A stretch of 64,000 bases of DNA, from positions 1-64,000 of the forward strand of contig CAVTMP010000002.1 in NCBI GenBank assembly GCA_963735885.1, given 5' to 3'. The translations under genes were made by a program, and so were the position numbers. Below are positions 42,966-50,345 of the stretch, piece by piece (position 1 is the stretch's first letter; each line of letters opens with the position of its first letter). A model generated the notes under the pieces. It was not told the origin of the DNA. It made no database searches and saw only the letters and a list, made by a program, of their open reading frames with translations. The stretch is from JBBSBL01 sp963735885 (GTDB lineage: Bacteria; Actinomycetota; Thermoleophilia; Solirubrobacterales; Solirubrobacteraceae).

Positions 42966-43601
42966 CTACCGCCGCCGGCCGCCCCGCAGGCCGATGCCCT
43001 CGAGCACGTTGGCGACCGTCTCGCAGGCGTCGATCGCCTGCTCGAGCGACTCGAAGATGTCCTTCCAGCGGATCACGACCATCGGGTCGATGCCGCCCTG
43101 GAAGAGCGCGGCGACGCCGTCGCGCACCAGGCGGTCGCCCTCGTTCTCGATCTGGTGGACGGTGACGAGATGTCCGGCGAGGTCCCCGTCCTGCCGCAGC
43201 GCCCGGAGCGCCGCGGCCACCTCGCGCGTCGCGCGAACCAGGACCTCGCTCAGCCCGACCGCCTGCTCCATCGGCGCCTCGATCCCGTAGCGGCCGAGCG
43301 AGTCGGCGGCCTCCTCGGCGAAGTCGACGACGTCGTCGAGCGCCGAGGCGAGCGCATGGACGTCCTCGGAGGCGATCGGCAGCCGGCCGCGGCGCCCGCC
43401 GTTGAGCCGGTGCAGGATGTCGTGGGTGATGCGGTCGCCCTCGTGCTCGGCGATGAGCACGTCGTGCGCGAGACCGGCCTTCTCCGGATAGTCGACCATG
43501 AGGTCCCGGACGAGCAGGCTCGTCCGCTGGGCGTTGCGGGCCGCCTCCTCGAGCAGGTCGAGGAGGCCCTCGTCGACGCGGACGCGCGGCCACAGGCGCA
43601 T
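42966..43601 (-). CDS. DUF47/PhoU-like phosphate transport regulator
   Basis: 211 residues, all helical, with the PhoU-like pattern: LLDLLEEAARNAQRTSLLV, AEHEGDRITHDILHRLN, ALASALDDVVDFAEEAAD and the metal-binding-like repeat HQIENEGDRLVRDGVA. DUF47 proteins usually accompany the low-affinity PitA phosphate carrier and modulate it. No pit gene is in the window. It is divergent from CYTH-CHAD, with a PHO-box-like repeat between them. The ATG is six bases from TACCGT. Confidence 0.88.
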   Translation of the reverse strand: MRLWPRVRVDEGLLDLLEEAARNAQRTSLLVRDLMVDYPEKAGLAHDVLIAEHEGDRITHDILHRLNGGRRGRLPIASEDVHALASALDDVVDFAEEAADSLGRYGIEAPMEQAVGLSEVLVRATREVAAALRALRQDGDLAGHLVTVHQIENEGDRLVRDGVAALFQGGIDPMVVIRWKDIFESLEQAIDACETVANVLEGIGLRGGRRR

Positions 43602-43607
43602 GGCCGC

Positions 43608-43613
43608 ACGGTA
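43608..43613 (-). promoter_or_regulatory. -10-like TACCGT of the DUF47 gene
   Basis: TACCGT on the minus strand, six bases from the ATG at 43601, and 28 bases from the 11-nt repeat pair at 43642. Confidence 0.4.
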
Positions 43614-43641
43614 GCGGTCGGGCGCGGCGGGCGGGAAGGGG

Positions 43642-43663
43642 CTTCACCTCAGTTTCACAGCGA
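43642..43663 (+). promoter_or_regulatory. PHO-box-like pair of 11-nt direct repeats
   Basis: CTTCACCTCAG followed directly by TTTCACAGCGA: two 11-base units sharing TTCAC at the same position. PhoP/PhoB-family regulators bind direct repeats at 11-bp spacing, and Streptomyces PHO boxes have a GTTCACC core. It lies between DUF47 (minus) and CYTH-CHAD (plus). Confidence 0.5.
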
Positions 43664-43706
43664 GGATTCGCGCGACGAGTCGGGCGGCCCGCCGTCCCGC
43701 CTGGGC

Positions 43707-43712
43707 TACGAT
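43707..43712 (+). promoter_or_regulatory. -10-like TACGAT of the CYTH-CHAD gene
   Basis: TACGAT seven bases before the ATG at 43720; 43 bases downstream of the 11-nt repeat pair. Confidence 0.45.
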
Positions 43713-43719
43713 CGGCACG

Positions 43720-45204
43720 ATGATCGAGCGCGAGGTGAAGCTGTCGGCTCCGCCCGGGTTCCGCCTCCCGGACCTCGACGGCATCGACGGCGCCTCGGCG
43801 ACGACGCCGGAGCGCCTCGACCGGCTCGCGACCTACTGGGACGCGGAGGACCTGCGCCTGGTCCGCTGGGGCGTGTCCCTCCGTCACCGCGGGGGCGAAG
43901 GGTGGACGGTGAAGCTGCCGCGCAGCACGCACGACGGGCTTCTCGCCCGGTCCGAGATCGTCTTTCCCGGGGCGCCGACGCGTCCGCCGCCCGAGGCGGT
44001 CGAGCTGCTCCTCGCCTACCTCCACGGCTCGCCGCTGCAGCCGGTCGCCCGCATGCGAACGGTGCGCCTGCAGGTCGTCCTGCGGGACGCGCGCGGCGAC
44101 CGGGTGGCCGAGATCGTGGACGACGAGGTCTCGGTGCTCGAGGGCCGCCGCGTCGCCGCGCGCTTCCGGGAGGTCGAGGTCGAGCTCGGGGCCGCCAGCG
44201 AGAACGGGCTGCTGGGCCACGTCGTCGCCCGCCTCGAGGCCGCGGGCGCGTCGGTTCAGGACCCCCAGCCGAAGGTCGTGCGCGCGCTCGGGCCGCGAGC
44301 GCTGGCGCCCGCCGAGGTCGTCGTCCCCGACGTCGGCCCGGACAGCGCGGCCGGCGAGGTCGTGCGCCGCGCCTTCGCCGCCTCGGTCGTCCGCTTCCTC
44401 GCCCACGACCCGGGCGTGGTGCTCGGCTCCGAGCCCGAGGACGTGCACCAGGCCCGCGTCGCCCTGCGCCGGCTGCGCAGCGACCTGCGCACGTTCCGCC
44501 CGCTCCTGGATCCCGACTGGTCGCGCGCCGTCCGGGAGGAGGCGAAGTGGCTCGGCGCGCTGCTCGGGGAGATCCGCGACGCCGAGGTCATGCGGGACGG
44601 CATGCTCGCGCGCGCCGCCCCGCTGCCCCCCGCCGACCGGGCGGCGCTCGCCACCGTGCTGGCCGGCCTCGACGACGTTCGCGCCGACGCGCGCCGACGG
44701 CTGCTCGACGCCCGCCGGGAGCCGCGCTTCGCCGCGCTCGTCGACCACCTCGTGCGCGCCGCGAACGAGCCGCACCTGGCCCCCGAGGCCGAGCGGCCCG
44801 CGCGGGAGGCGCTCCCCCCGCTCGTCGCGCGCCCGTGGAAGCGCGTGCGCCGGGCCCACAAGGGCCTCGGGCCCGACAGCCCCGACCCGGAGCTGCACGC
44901 GCTGCGGCTGCTCACCAAGCGCGCGCGCTACGCCGCCGAGGCCGTCGCCCCCGCCCTCGGCCGCCCGGCCCGGCGCTTCGCGAAGGCCGCCGGCAAGCTG
45001 CAGGACGTCCTCGGCGACCACCAGGACGCGACGCTCACGCAGGCCTGGCTGCGCGGTCGCGCCGTCGCGGCCACGCCGGCGCAGGCCTTCGCCTGCGGCG
45101 AGCTCTGCGCCATCGAGGCGGCGGTGGCCCGCGACACCCGCGCCGCGTGGCCGCGGGCCTGGAAGCGGCTCGCCCGCCGCGGCCGCGCCGCCTGGCAGCG
45201 CTGA
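43720..45204 (+). CDS. CYTH and CHAD domain protein
   Basis: 494 residues. The CYTH domain (about 1-200) starts with the metal/triphosphate motif EREVKL and continues with YWDAEDLRLVRWGVSLRHR and GWTVKLP. The CHAD domain (about 215-490) is helical with conserved histidines and basic residues (EDVHQARVALRRLRSDLRTF, YAAEAVAPALGRPARRFAK, LQDVLGDHQDA). CYTH enzymes hydrolyse triphosphates including inorganic ones; CHAD domains bind polyphosphate granules. Its place next to pst/phoU and DUF47 fits polyphosphate metabolism. The stop lies within a hairpin shared with phoU. Confidence 0.93.
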   Translation: MIEREVKLSAPPGFRLPDLDGIDGASATTPERLDRLATYWDAEDLRLVRWGVSLRHRGGEGWTVKLPRSTHDGLLARSEIVFPGAPTRPPPEAVELLLAYLHGSPLQPVARMRTVRLQVVLRDARGDRVAEIVDDEVSVLEGRRVAARFREVEVELGAASENGLLGHVVARLEAAGASVQDPQPKVVRALGPRALAPAEVVVPDVGPDSAAGEVVRRAFAASVVRFLAHDPGVVLGSEPEDVHQARVALRRLRSDLRTFRPLLDPDWSRAVREEAKWLGALLGEIRDAEVMRDGMLARAAPLPPADRAALATVLAGLDDVRADARRRLLDARREPRFAALVDHLVRAANEPHLAPEAERPAREALPPLVARPWKRVRRAHKGLGPDSPDPELHALRLLTKRARYAAEAVAPALGRPARRFAKAAGKLQDVLGDHQDATLTQAWLRGRAVAATPAQAFACGELCAIEAAVARDTRAAWPRAWKRLARRGRAAWQR

Positions 45205-45226
45205 GCGCGACCGGCGCCGCTCAGCG
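45199..45226. terminator. Symmetric hairpin between CYTH-CHAD and phoU containing both stop codons
   Basis: A 9-bp perfect stem CGCTGAGCG/CGCTCAGCG (45199-45207 with 45218-45226), loop of 10. The CYTH-CHAD stop TGA is in the left arm and the phoU stop TGA in the right arm, so each strand ends its gene with the same sequence. Probable bidirectional terminator. Confidence 0.5.
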
Positions 45227-45910
45227 GCGGAGCTTGACCCGCGAGGCGTCGTCGAACTCGCGGAAGAGCCCGGTCACCACGAACGCCGTCTGCTCGCCGA
45301 TGTCCACGGCGTTGTCGCCGATGCGCTCGAGCGCCCGGCCGACGAGGATCATGTGCATCGCCCACTCGCGCACGTCGGCGTCGTCGCCGATGTCGAGCGC
45401 CCGACGGAAGATCTGCTTGTTCAGGTCGTCGATCTCGTCGTCCTGGCGGATGAGGTCCTCGCCGAGGTCGGCGTCGCGACTCTCGAAGGCGAGCTTCGAC
45501 TGGGTCACGAGCGAGCGCGCGAGCAGGCCCATGCGCTCGACGAGGGCGAGGATGTCCGCGTCGATCGGCGGCTCGTGACCGCCGAGCGGAATGAGCTTCG
45601 CGATGTTCACGCACTGGTCGCCCATGCGCTCGATGTGCTTGATGACGTGGAGGATCGCCGCGAGCAGCCGCAGGTCGGTCGCCACCGGGGCCTGGAGCGC
45701 GAGCAGCGAGAGCACCCCCTGATGGACCTCGAGGTAGCGGCCGTCGATGCGGTCGTCGTCGGCGACGACCATCCCCGCCAGCTCCACGTCCTGGTGGCGG
45801 AGCGCGTCGAGCGCGCGGTCGAGCGCGACGGTCACCATGTCGAGGCCCTCGAGGGCCTGGCGCTCGAGGCGCTCGAGCTCCTCGCGGAAGTGCTGGCGCG
45901 TGGACTCCAC
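45221..45910 (-). CDS. phoU: Phosphate signalling protein PhoU
   Basis: 229 residues: two three-helix bundles with the PhoU repeats (LERLERQALEGLDMVTVAL, VVADDDRIDGRYLEVHQGV, HVIKHIERMGDQCVNIAKL, MHMILVGRALERIGDNAVD). PhoU links the Pst transporter to the phosphate regulator and limits phosphate uptake. It is the last gene of pstS-pstC-pstA-pstB-phoU, starting nine bases after the pstB stop. Confidence 0.96.
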   Translation of the reverse strand: MESTRQHFREELERLERQALEGLDMVTVALDRALDALRHQDVELAGMVVADDDRIDGRYLEVHQGVLSLLALQAPVATDLRLLAAILHVIKHIERMGDQCVNIAKLIPLGGHEPPIDADILALVERMGLLARSLVTQSKLAFESRDADLGEDLIRQDDEIDDLNKQIFRRALDIGDDADVREWAMHMILVGRALERIGDNAVDIGEQTAFVVTGLFREFDDASRVKLRR

Positions 45911-45919
45911 GTGCGGCCC

Positions 45920-46820
45920 CTACCCGAACTTCCCGGTGACGTACTCCTCGGTCCTGCGAGTCGCTCGGGTTCTGGAAGATCTGCTCCGTCTCCCCGAACT
46001 CCACGAGCTCGCCGAGCAGGAAGAACCCGGTGTGGTCCGCGACGCGCGCGGCCTGCTGCATGTTGTGGGTGACGATGACGATCGTGTACTGCTCCTTGAG
46101 CTCGGAGATGAGCTCCTCGATCTTGAGCGTGGCGATCGGGTCCAGGGCCGAGCACGGCTCGTCCATCAGGATGACCTCGGGCTCCACCGCGATCGTGCGG
46201 GCGATGCACAGCCGCTGCTGCTGGCCGCCGGACAGGCCGAGGCCCGCCTCGCTCAGGCGGTCCTTGACCTCCTCCCACAGGCCGGCGCCGCGCAGCGAGC
46301 GCTCGACCCGCTCGTCCAGGTCGCCGCCCTTCATCCCGGTCAGGCGGATGCCCGCCGCGACGTTGTCGTAGACCGACATGGTCGGGAACGGGTTCGGCTT
46401 CTGGAAGACCATGCCGATGGCGCGGCGGACCGCCACGACGTCGACGTCGCTCGCGTAGACGTCGTGGTCGTCGAGCATGATCGTGCCGGTCGCGTAGGCG
46501 CCCGGGATCTCCTCGTGCATCCGGTTGATGCAGCGCAGGAGGGTGGACTTGCCGCAGCCGGACGGCCCGATCATCGCCGTGACGTGGTTGGCCCGGTAGT
46601 CGATGGTCACGTCGCGGATCGCGTGGTTCTCGCCGTAGTAGGCGTTGAGGTCGCGGACGAGCACGGCGTGCCCGTCGCCGGCCGCGCCGGCGGGCTTCGG
46701 CGGCGGCGGCGCGGGCACGGCGGCGCGTTCCCCCGCGGGGAGGGCGTCCTCCCCGCCGGGCGCCGCCATGTCGGTGTCCTCCGGGACGGCGGTCTCCTCG
46801 GATGGGTCGGGAGGGTTCAT
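45920..46820 (-). CDS. pstB: Phosphate ABC transporter ATP-binding protein (frame change near 45957)
   Basis: The start at 46820 (MNPPDPSEETAVPEDTDM) gives an unusual Pro/Ala-rich extension of about 50 residues before the ABC domain. The domain is typical PstB: Walker A GPSGCGKST, VFQKPNPFPTMSVYDNVAAG, signature LSGGQQQRLC, Walker B VILMDEPCSALDP, and THNMQQAARVADHT. Near the end the frame changes after NPSDSQ by one base, and the other frame gives the canonical terminus TEEYVTGKFG with its stop at 45920. The start overlaps the pstA stop (ATGA). Confidence 0.94.
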
Positions 46821-47689
46821 GCGGTCAGCTTGCTCCTTCTGGCGGCGACGAAGCGGGCGACGAGCGTGATCAGGAGGATAAGCGCCACGAGCGTGAGAGC
46901 CGATCCCCACGCTCGCTGGACGACCTCGGCCTTCGGGTTCTGGACGTCGTTGAAGATCTGGATCGGCAGCGAGTTCATCCGCTGGTTCAGGTTGAACGAC
47001 GTCCCGAGCGTCGCCTGCGCGGTGAAGATGAGCGGCGCCGTCTCGCCCATCGCCCGGGCCACGGCGAGCAGCGACCCGGTGACCAGGCCCGGCAGCGCGG
47101 TCGGGAGGACCACGCGGGTCACGACCCGCCAGCGCGGCGCGCCCAGGGCGAGGGCGGCCTCGCGCAGGCCGTCCGGGACGAGGTTCAGCACCACCTCGCC
47201 GGCGCGGGTCACCACCGGCAGCATGAGCAGCGCGAGCGCCGCCGACCCCTTCCACGCGGCGAAGCTCCCGTTGAGCGCGCCGGAGAGCACGAGCGTGATG
47301 TAGATGAAGAGGCCGAAGACGATCGACGGCACGCCGGTGAGCACGTCGATGAAGAAGCGGACGATCGAGGCGAGGCGACCGGTCCGGCCGTACTCGACGA
47401 GCCACAGGGCGACGCCGATGCCGATCGGGATCGCCATGAGGGACGCGAGCGCCACCATCTCCAGCGTCCCGAGCAGCGCGCTCTTGATGCCGCCGGGGTT
47501 GCCGAGGAAGTTGCCGGTCGGGTCCGTGGTGAAGAAGTCCACGCTGATCGCGCCCAGGCCCTTGAGCAGCAGGTAGTAGACGACGAGCACGAGCGGGACG
47601 AGCGCGATGAGGGTGAGCACGAAGACGGAGCCGCGCGCCAGCCGGTCGGCGCGGCGGCGGCGGGGGCTGATGGCCGCCAGCGCGCTCAT
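46817..47689 (-). CDS. pstA: Phosphate ABC transporter permease PstA
   Basis: 290 residues from ATG 47689, with six membrane helices and the permease coupling loop (GLREAALALGAPRWRVVTRVV, LLAVARAMGETAPLIF). PhoT/PstA-specific segments include DFFTTDPTGNFLGNPGG and LTGVPSIVFGLFIYITL. In this sequence its frame is continuous with pstC, giving an apparent 622-residue fusion, but a one-base shift restores a pstC stop that overlaps this ATG by ATGA, so two separate genes are more likely. Confidence 0.92.
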   Translation of the reverse strand: MSALAAISPRRRRADRLARGSVFVLTLIALVPLVLVVYYLLLKGLGAISVDFFTTDPTGNFLGNPGGIKSALLGTLEMVALASLMAIPIGIGVALWLVEYGRTGRLASIVRFFIDVLTGVPSIVFGLFIYITLVLSGALNGSFAAWKGSAALALLMLPVVTRAGEVVLNLVPDGLREAALALGAPRWRVVTRVVLPTALPGLVTGSLLAVARAMGETAPLIFTAQATLGTSFNLNQRMNSLPIQIFNDVQNPKAEVVQRAWGSALTLVALILLITLVARFVAARRSKLTA

Positions 47690-48685
47690 GCCTCCGCCTC
47701 GGTGACCGCGAGCGGTCTTCACCTTCCGGCCGCGCTCGCTGCGCAGGACGAAGCCCCGCGCGATGCCGTTCACGACGAGGGTGAGGACGAACAGCACGAG
47801 CCCGGCGGCGAGCAGCGCCGAGCGGTGCAGCGGATCCGAGGAGGCCTCGCCGAACTCGTTCGCGATCACCGCGGCGAGCGAGTAGCCCTGGTCGAAGATC
47901 TGCTTGCCGATCGTCGGGGCGTTGCCGATGACCAGCGTGACCGCGATCGTCTCGCCGATGGCCCGGCCGAGGCCGAGCATCGCGCCGCCGGTGATCCCGG
48001 CCCGGGAGTACGGCAGCACGGCCATCCGGATCATCTCCCAGCGCGTGGCCCCGAGCGCCAGCGCCGCCTCCTTGTGGTCCGGCGGAACGGTGGAGATCAC
48101 CTCGCGCGAGATCGCGGAGACGATGGGCAGGATCATGATCGCCAGGATCAGGCCGGCGATGAAGTAGTTCGGCCCGGCCACGGTTCCGCCGACGAACGGC
48201 AGGAAGCTGAACGTGTCGGCGAACCACTGCTCGGCGGGCTTGAGGTTGGGGATGAGGACGAACACCCCCCACAGGCCGTAGACGACGGACGGCACGGCCG
48301 CCAGCAGCTCGACGAGCGTGGTCAGGACCGTCCGGCCGCGCGCCGGCGCGAGCTCGGTGATGAACAGCGCGGTGGCGATCGCGACGGGCACGCCCATCAG
48401 CAGCGCCAGCGCCGAGGTCACGACGGTGCCGACGACGAGCGGGAGCGCCCCGAACTGGTCGCGGGAGGGGTTCCAGTCGTTGTCGAACAGGAACCCGATG
48501 ACGCCCTGCTTCTCGAACACCTCCCGCGAGTCGCTGACCAGGACGAAGAAGAAGACGACGAGCAGCGCGAGGACGGCGAGCGCCAGGCCGAGCAGGCCGT
48601 AGCGCATCGCCCGGTCGGGCAGCCGGGCCAGCGGCGACCGCTCGAGGCTCGAGCGGTCGCCGCCGGTGAGGCTCCCGGCTTCCAT
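47686..48685 (-). CDS. pstC: Phosphate ABC transporter permease PstC (frame change near 47715)
   Basis: About 332 residues from ATG 48685: six helices, WNPSRDQFGALPLVVGTVV, LAAVPSVVYGLWGVFVLIP, and the coupling loop EAALALGATRWEMIRMAVLP with GRAIGETIAVTLV. The normal end is reached by skipping one base near 47715, which gives KPLAVTEAEA and a stop overlapping the pstA ATG. Without that, translation runs on into PstA. PstC and PstA form the membrane channel of the high-affinity phosphate importer. It begins 22 bases after pstS. Confidence 0.92.
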
Positions 48686-48707
48686 CGACCTCAGGCCCCC
48701 TCGGGCC

Positions 48708-49778
48708 CTAGCTCAGCGACGTGCCGTTGCACTGCAGCGAGGACACCTTGGCCTTCGACTGCGTCAGCAGGTTGGCGGGCAGCGGGGCGTAGTTGAGCTT
48801 CTGCGCCTGCCCCTGGCCGGCCCCGAGGCCGTAGTTCAGGAACGTCTTCACGCCCTTGGCCTGCTGCTCCTTCACGCCGGCCTTGCACAGGTCCTGGTAG
48901 ACCAGGATGAACGTGGCCGAGGCGATCGGGTAGGCCTGCGGGTTGGGCGAGTTGATCGCGGTGAACCGCAGGTCGGCGGGCACCTTCAGGCCGGTTCCGG
49001 CCGCCGAGGTCGAGGCCAGCGTCGGCACGATGTAGTTGCCGGAGGAGTTCTTCACCGCGGCGTAGGTGAAGTTGTTCGCCAGCGCGTAGGCCTGCTCGAC
49101 GTAGCCGATCGAGCCCTCCGTCTGCTTCACGGCCGCGGCGACGCCGTCGTTGCCCTTCGCCCCGGTGCCGGTCGGCCACTTGACCGACTTGTCGGAGCCG
49201 ACCTGGCTCTCCCACTGCTTCGAGGAGTCCGCCAGGAACGTGGTGAACAGCTTCGTCGTCCCGGACTCGTCGGAGCGATGGACCACGGTGATCTTCGTGC
49301 TCGGCAGGCTCACGCCGGGGTTCTGCTTCGCGATCGCCGGGTCGTTCCACGTCGTGATCTTCGCGAGGAAGATGTTCGCGATCGTCTCGCCGTCCAGCTT
49401 GAGGTTCTTCGGGACCCCGCTCACGTTGTAGGAGACCGTGACCGCGCCGAAGACGGTCGGGATGTTGAGCGGCGTGCCCTTGGCCTGGGCCGCCTTGACC
49501 TCCTCGTCCTTGAGCGCCGCGTCCGTGGCGCCGAAGTCGACGGTCCCGGCGGTGAAGTCGGAGACGCCCTGGCCCGACCCGACCGCCTGGTAGTTGACCG
49601 TCAGGCCGTCCTGGGACTTCACGTCGGAGCCCCACTGCTGGTAGACGGGTGCCGGGAACGTGGCGCCCGAGCCGTTGATGGTGCCCGCGGAGTCCGAGCT
49701 GCTGCTGCTCCCGCAGGCGGACGCGCCGACCGCGAGCGCGGTGGCCGCCGCGATGCCGAGCCACGTACGTGACGTCAA
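48708..49778 (-). CDS. pstS: Phosphate-binding lipoprotein PstS
   Basis: 356 residues. The start is TTG 49778, fixed by AAGGAG seven bases upstream. The signal peptide ends in a lipobox (VGASACGSSSSS). The phosphate site is intact: INGSGATFPAPVYQQWG, VGSGQGVSDFTAGTVDFGATD, VVHRSDESGTTKLFTTFL and GSIGYVEQAYA. It captures phosphate outside the cell for PstCAB. The promoter region contains four tandem 11-nt repeats (49835-49878). Confidence 0.96.
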   Translation of the reverse strand: MTSRTWLGIAAATALAVGASACGSSSSSDSAGTINGSGATFPAPVYQQWGSDVKSQDGLTVNYQAVGSGQGVSDFTAGTVDFGATDAALKDEEVKAAQAKGTPLNIPTVFGAVTVSYNVSGVPKNLKLDGETIANIFLAKITTWNDPAIAKQNPGVSLPSTKITVVHRSDESGTTKLFTTFLADSSKQWESQVGSDKSVKWPTGTGAKGNDGVAAAVKQTEGSIGYVEQAYALANNFTYAAVKNSSGNYIVPTLASTSAAGTGLKVPADLRFTAINSPNPQAYPIASATFILVYQDLCKAGVKEQQAKGVKTFLNYGLGAGQGQAQKLNYAPLPANLLTQSKAKVSSLQCNGTSLS

Positions 49779-49785
49779 GGTGGTT

Positions 49786-49791
49786 CTCCTT
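49786..49791 (-). promoter_or_regulatory. Ribosome binding site AAGGAG fixing the TTG start of pstS
   Basis: AAGGAG on the minus strand lies seven bases from TTG 49778. No ATG or GTG start gives a full signal peptide, so this site decides the start. Confidence 0.7.
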
Positions 49792-49834
49792 GCTGATTGG
49801 GGGACGGCGGACACCCTGGCCCCGTGGCGGCTAC

Positions 49835-49878
49835 AGCCTGTTACCGACGTGTGGCGCTCGTGTGAAGAACATGTGAAC
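49835..49878 (-). promoter_or_regulatory. Four tandem 11-nt repeats upstream of pstS (PHO-box-like)
   Basis: Read on the minus strand in order: GTTCACATGTT, CTTCACACGAG, CGCCACACGTC, GGTAACAGGCT. The first two share TTCAC at the same place; the last shares GGTAACAG with the array at 50241. The block overlaps the last codons of the upstream regulator gene and ends 56 bases before the pstS start. Confidence 0.55.
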
Positions 49879-50209
49879 GCTCGGGCGAGAAGCGGTAGCC
49901 GAAGCCGACGTGGGTGTGGATGAACCGCCAGTCCGGCAGCACGCGCTCGAGCTTCACGCGCAGCTTGCGGACGTAGACGTCGACCGAGCGATCGCCGGTC
50001 CGCAGCGACGCGTGCCACACGACGCGATAGAGCTCCTCGCGCGACACGATGCGGTCCACCCGGCGGGCCAGGGCGCACAGGACGCCGAACTCCCGGACCG
50101 AGAGGGTGAGCGGCCGCCCGGCGGCGAGCGCCAGGGACTCGGACGGACGGATCTCGAGCCCGCCGATGCGGATGATCTCGATCTCCTCCTCGGCGTGGGC
50201 CGCCTCCAT
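49841..50209 (-). CDS. Stand-alone OmpR-type winged-helix DNA-binding protein (no receiver domain)
   Basis: 122 residues. After about 25 residues comes a full OmpR/PhoB C-terminal domain: LTLSVREFGVLCALARRVD, VSREELYRVVWHASLRTGD, recognition region DRSVDVYVRKLRVKLE, and IHTHVGFGYRFSPE. There is no receiver domain, so it cannot be phosphorylated in the usual way. Over the last 39 aligned positions about 29 match the response regulator at 41335, including nearly all of the recognition helix. It lies 62 bases upstream of pstS, with 11-nt repeat arrays both before its start and over its end. No ribosome binding site is evident. Confidence 0.82.
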   Translation of the reverse strand: MEAAHAEEEIEIIRIGGLEIRPSESLALAAGRPLTLSVREFGVLCALARRVDRIVSREELYRVVWHASLRTGDRSVDVYVRKLRVKLERVLPDWRFIHTHVGFGYRFSPERSHVLHTSATRR

Positions 50210-50240
50210 CGTGGCAGGAGGTTCGCGGTCATCGCCCGGG

Positions 50241-50273
50241 CCGCTGTTACCAGTCCGTTACCGCGACGTGAAG
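50241..50273 (-). promoter_or_regulatory. Three tandem 11-nt repeats upstream of the receiver-less regulator
   Basis: Read on the minus strand: CTTCACGTCGC, GGTAACGGACT, GGTAACAGCGG. The first unit has the TTCAC core; the other two share GGTAAC, also found in the last unit of the pstS array. The block ends 31 bases before the regulator's ATG. Confidence 0.5.
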
Positions 50274-50345
50274 GCCGCGGACGGCGCCGCGGGGCTGGAT
50301 GGTCGGTCCCGCGGCCGCGTCTGCCGGGGCCGCGGAGCCGATCAT

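Noticed and set aside
41335..45021. A 1228-codon minus-strand frame ending in the response regulator
   Set aside because: Only the last 284 codons are protein-like; the rest is antisense to the DJ-1/PfpI and CYTH-CHAD genes.
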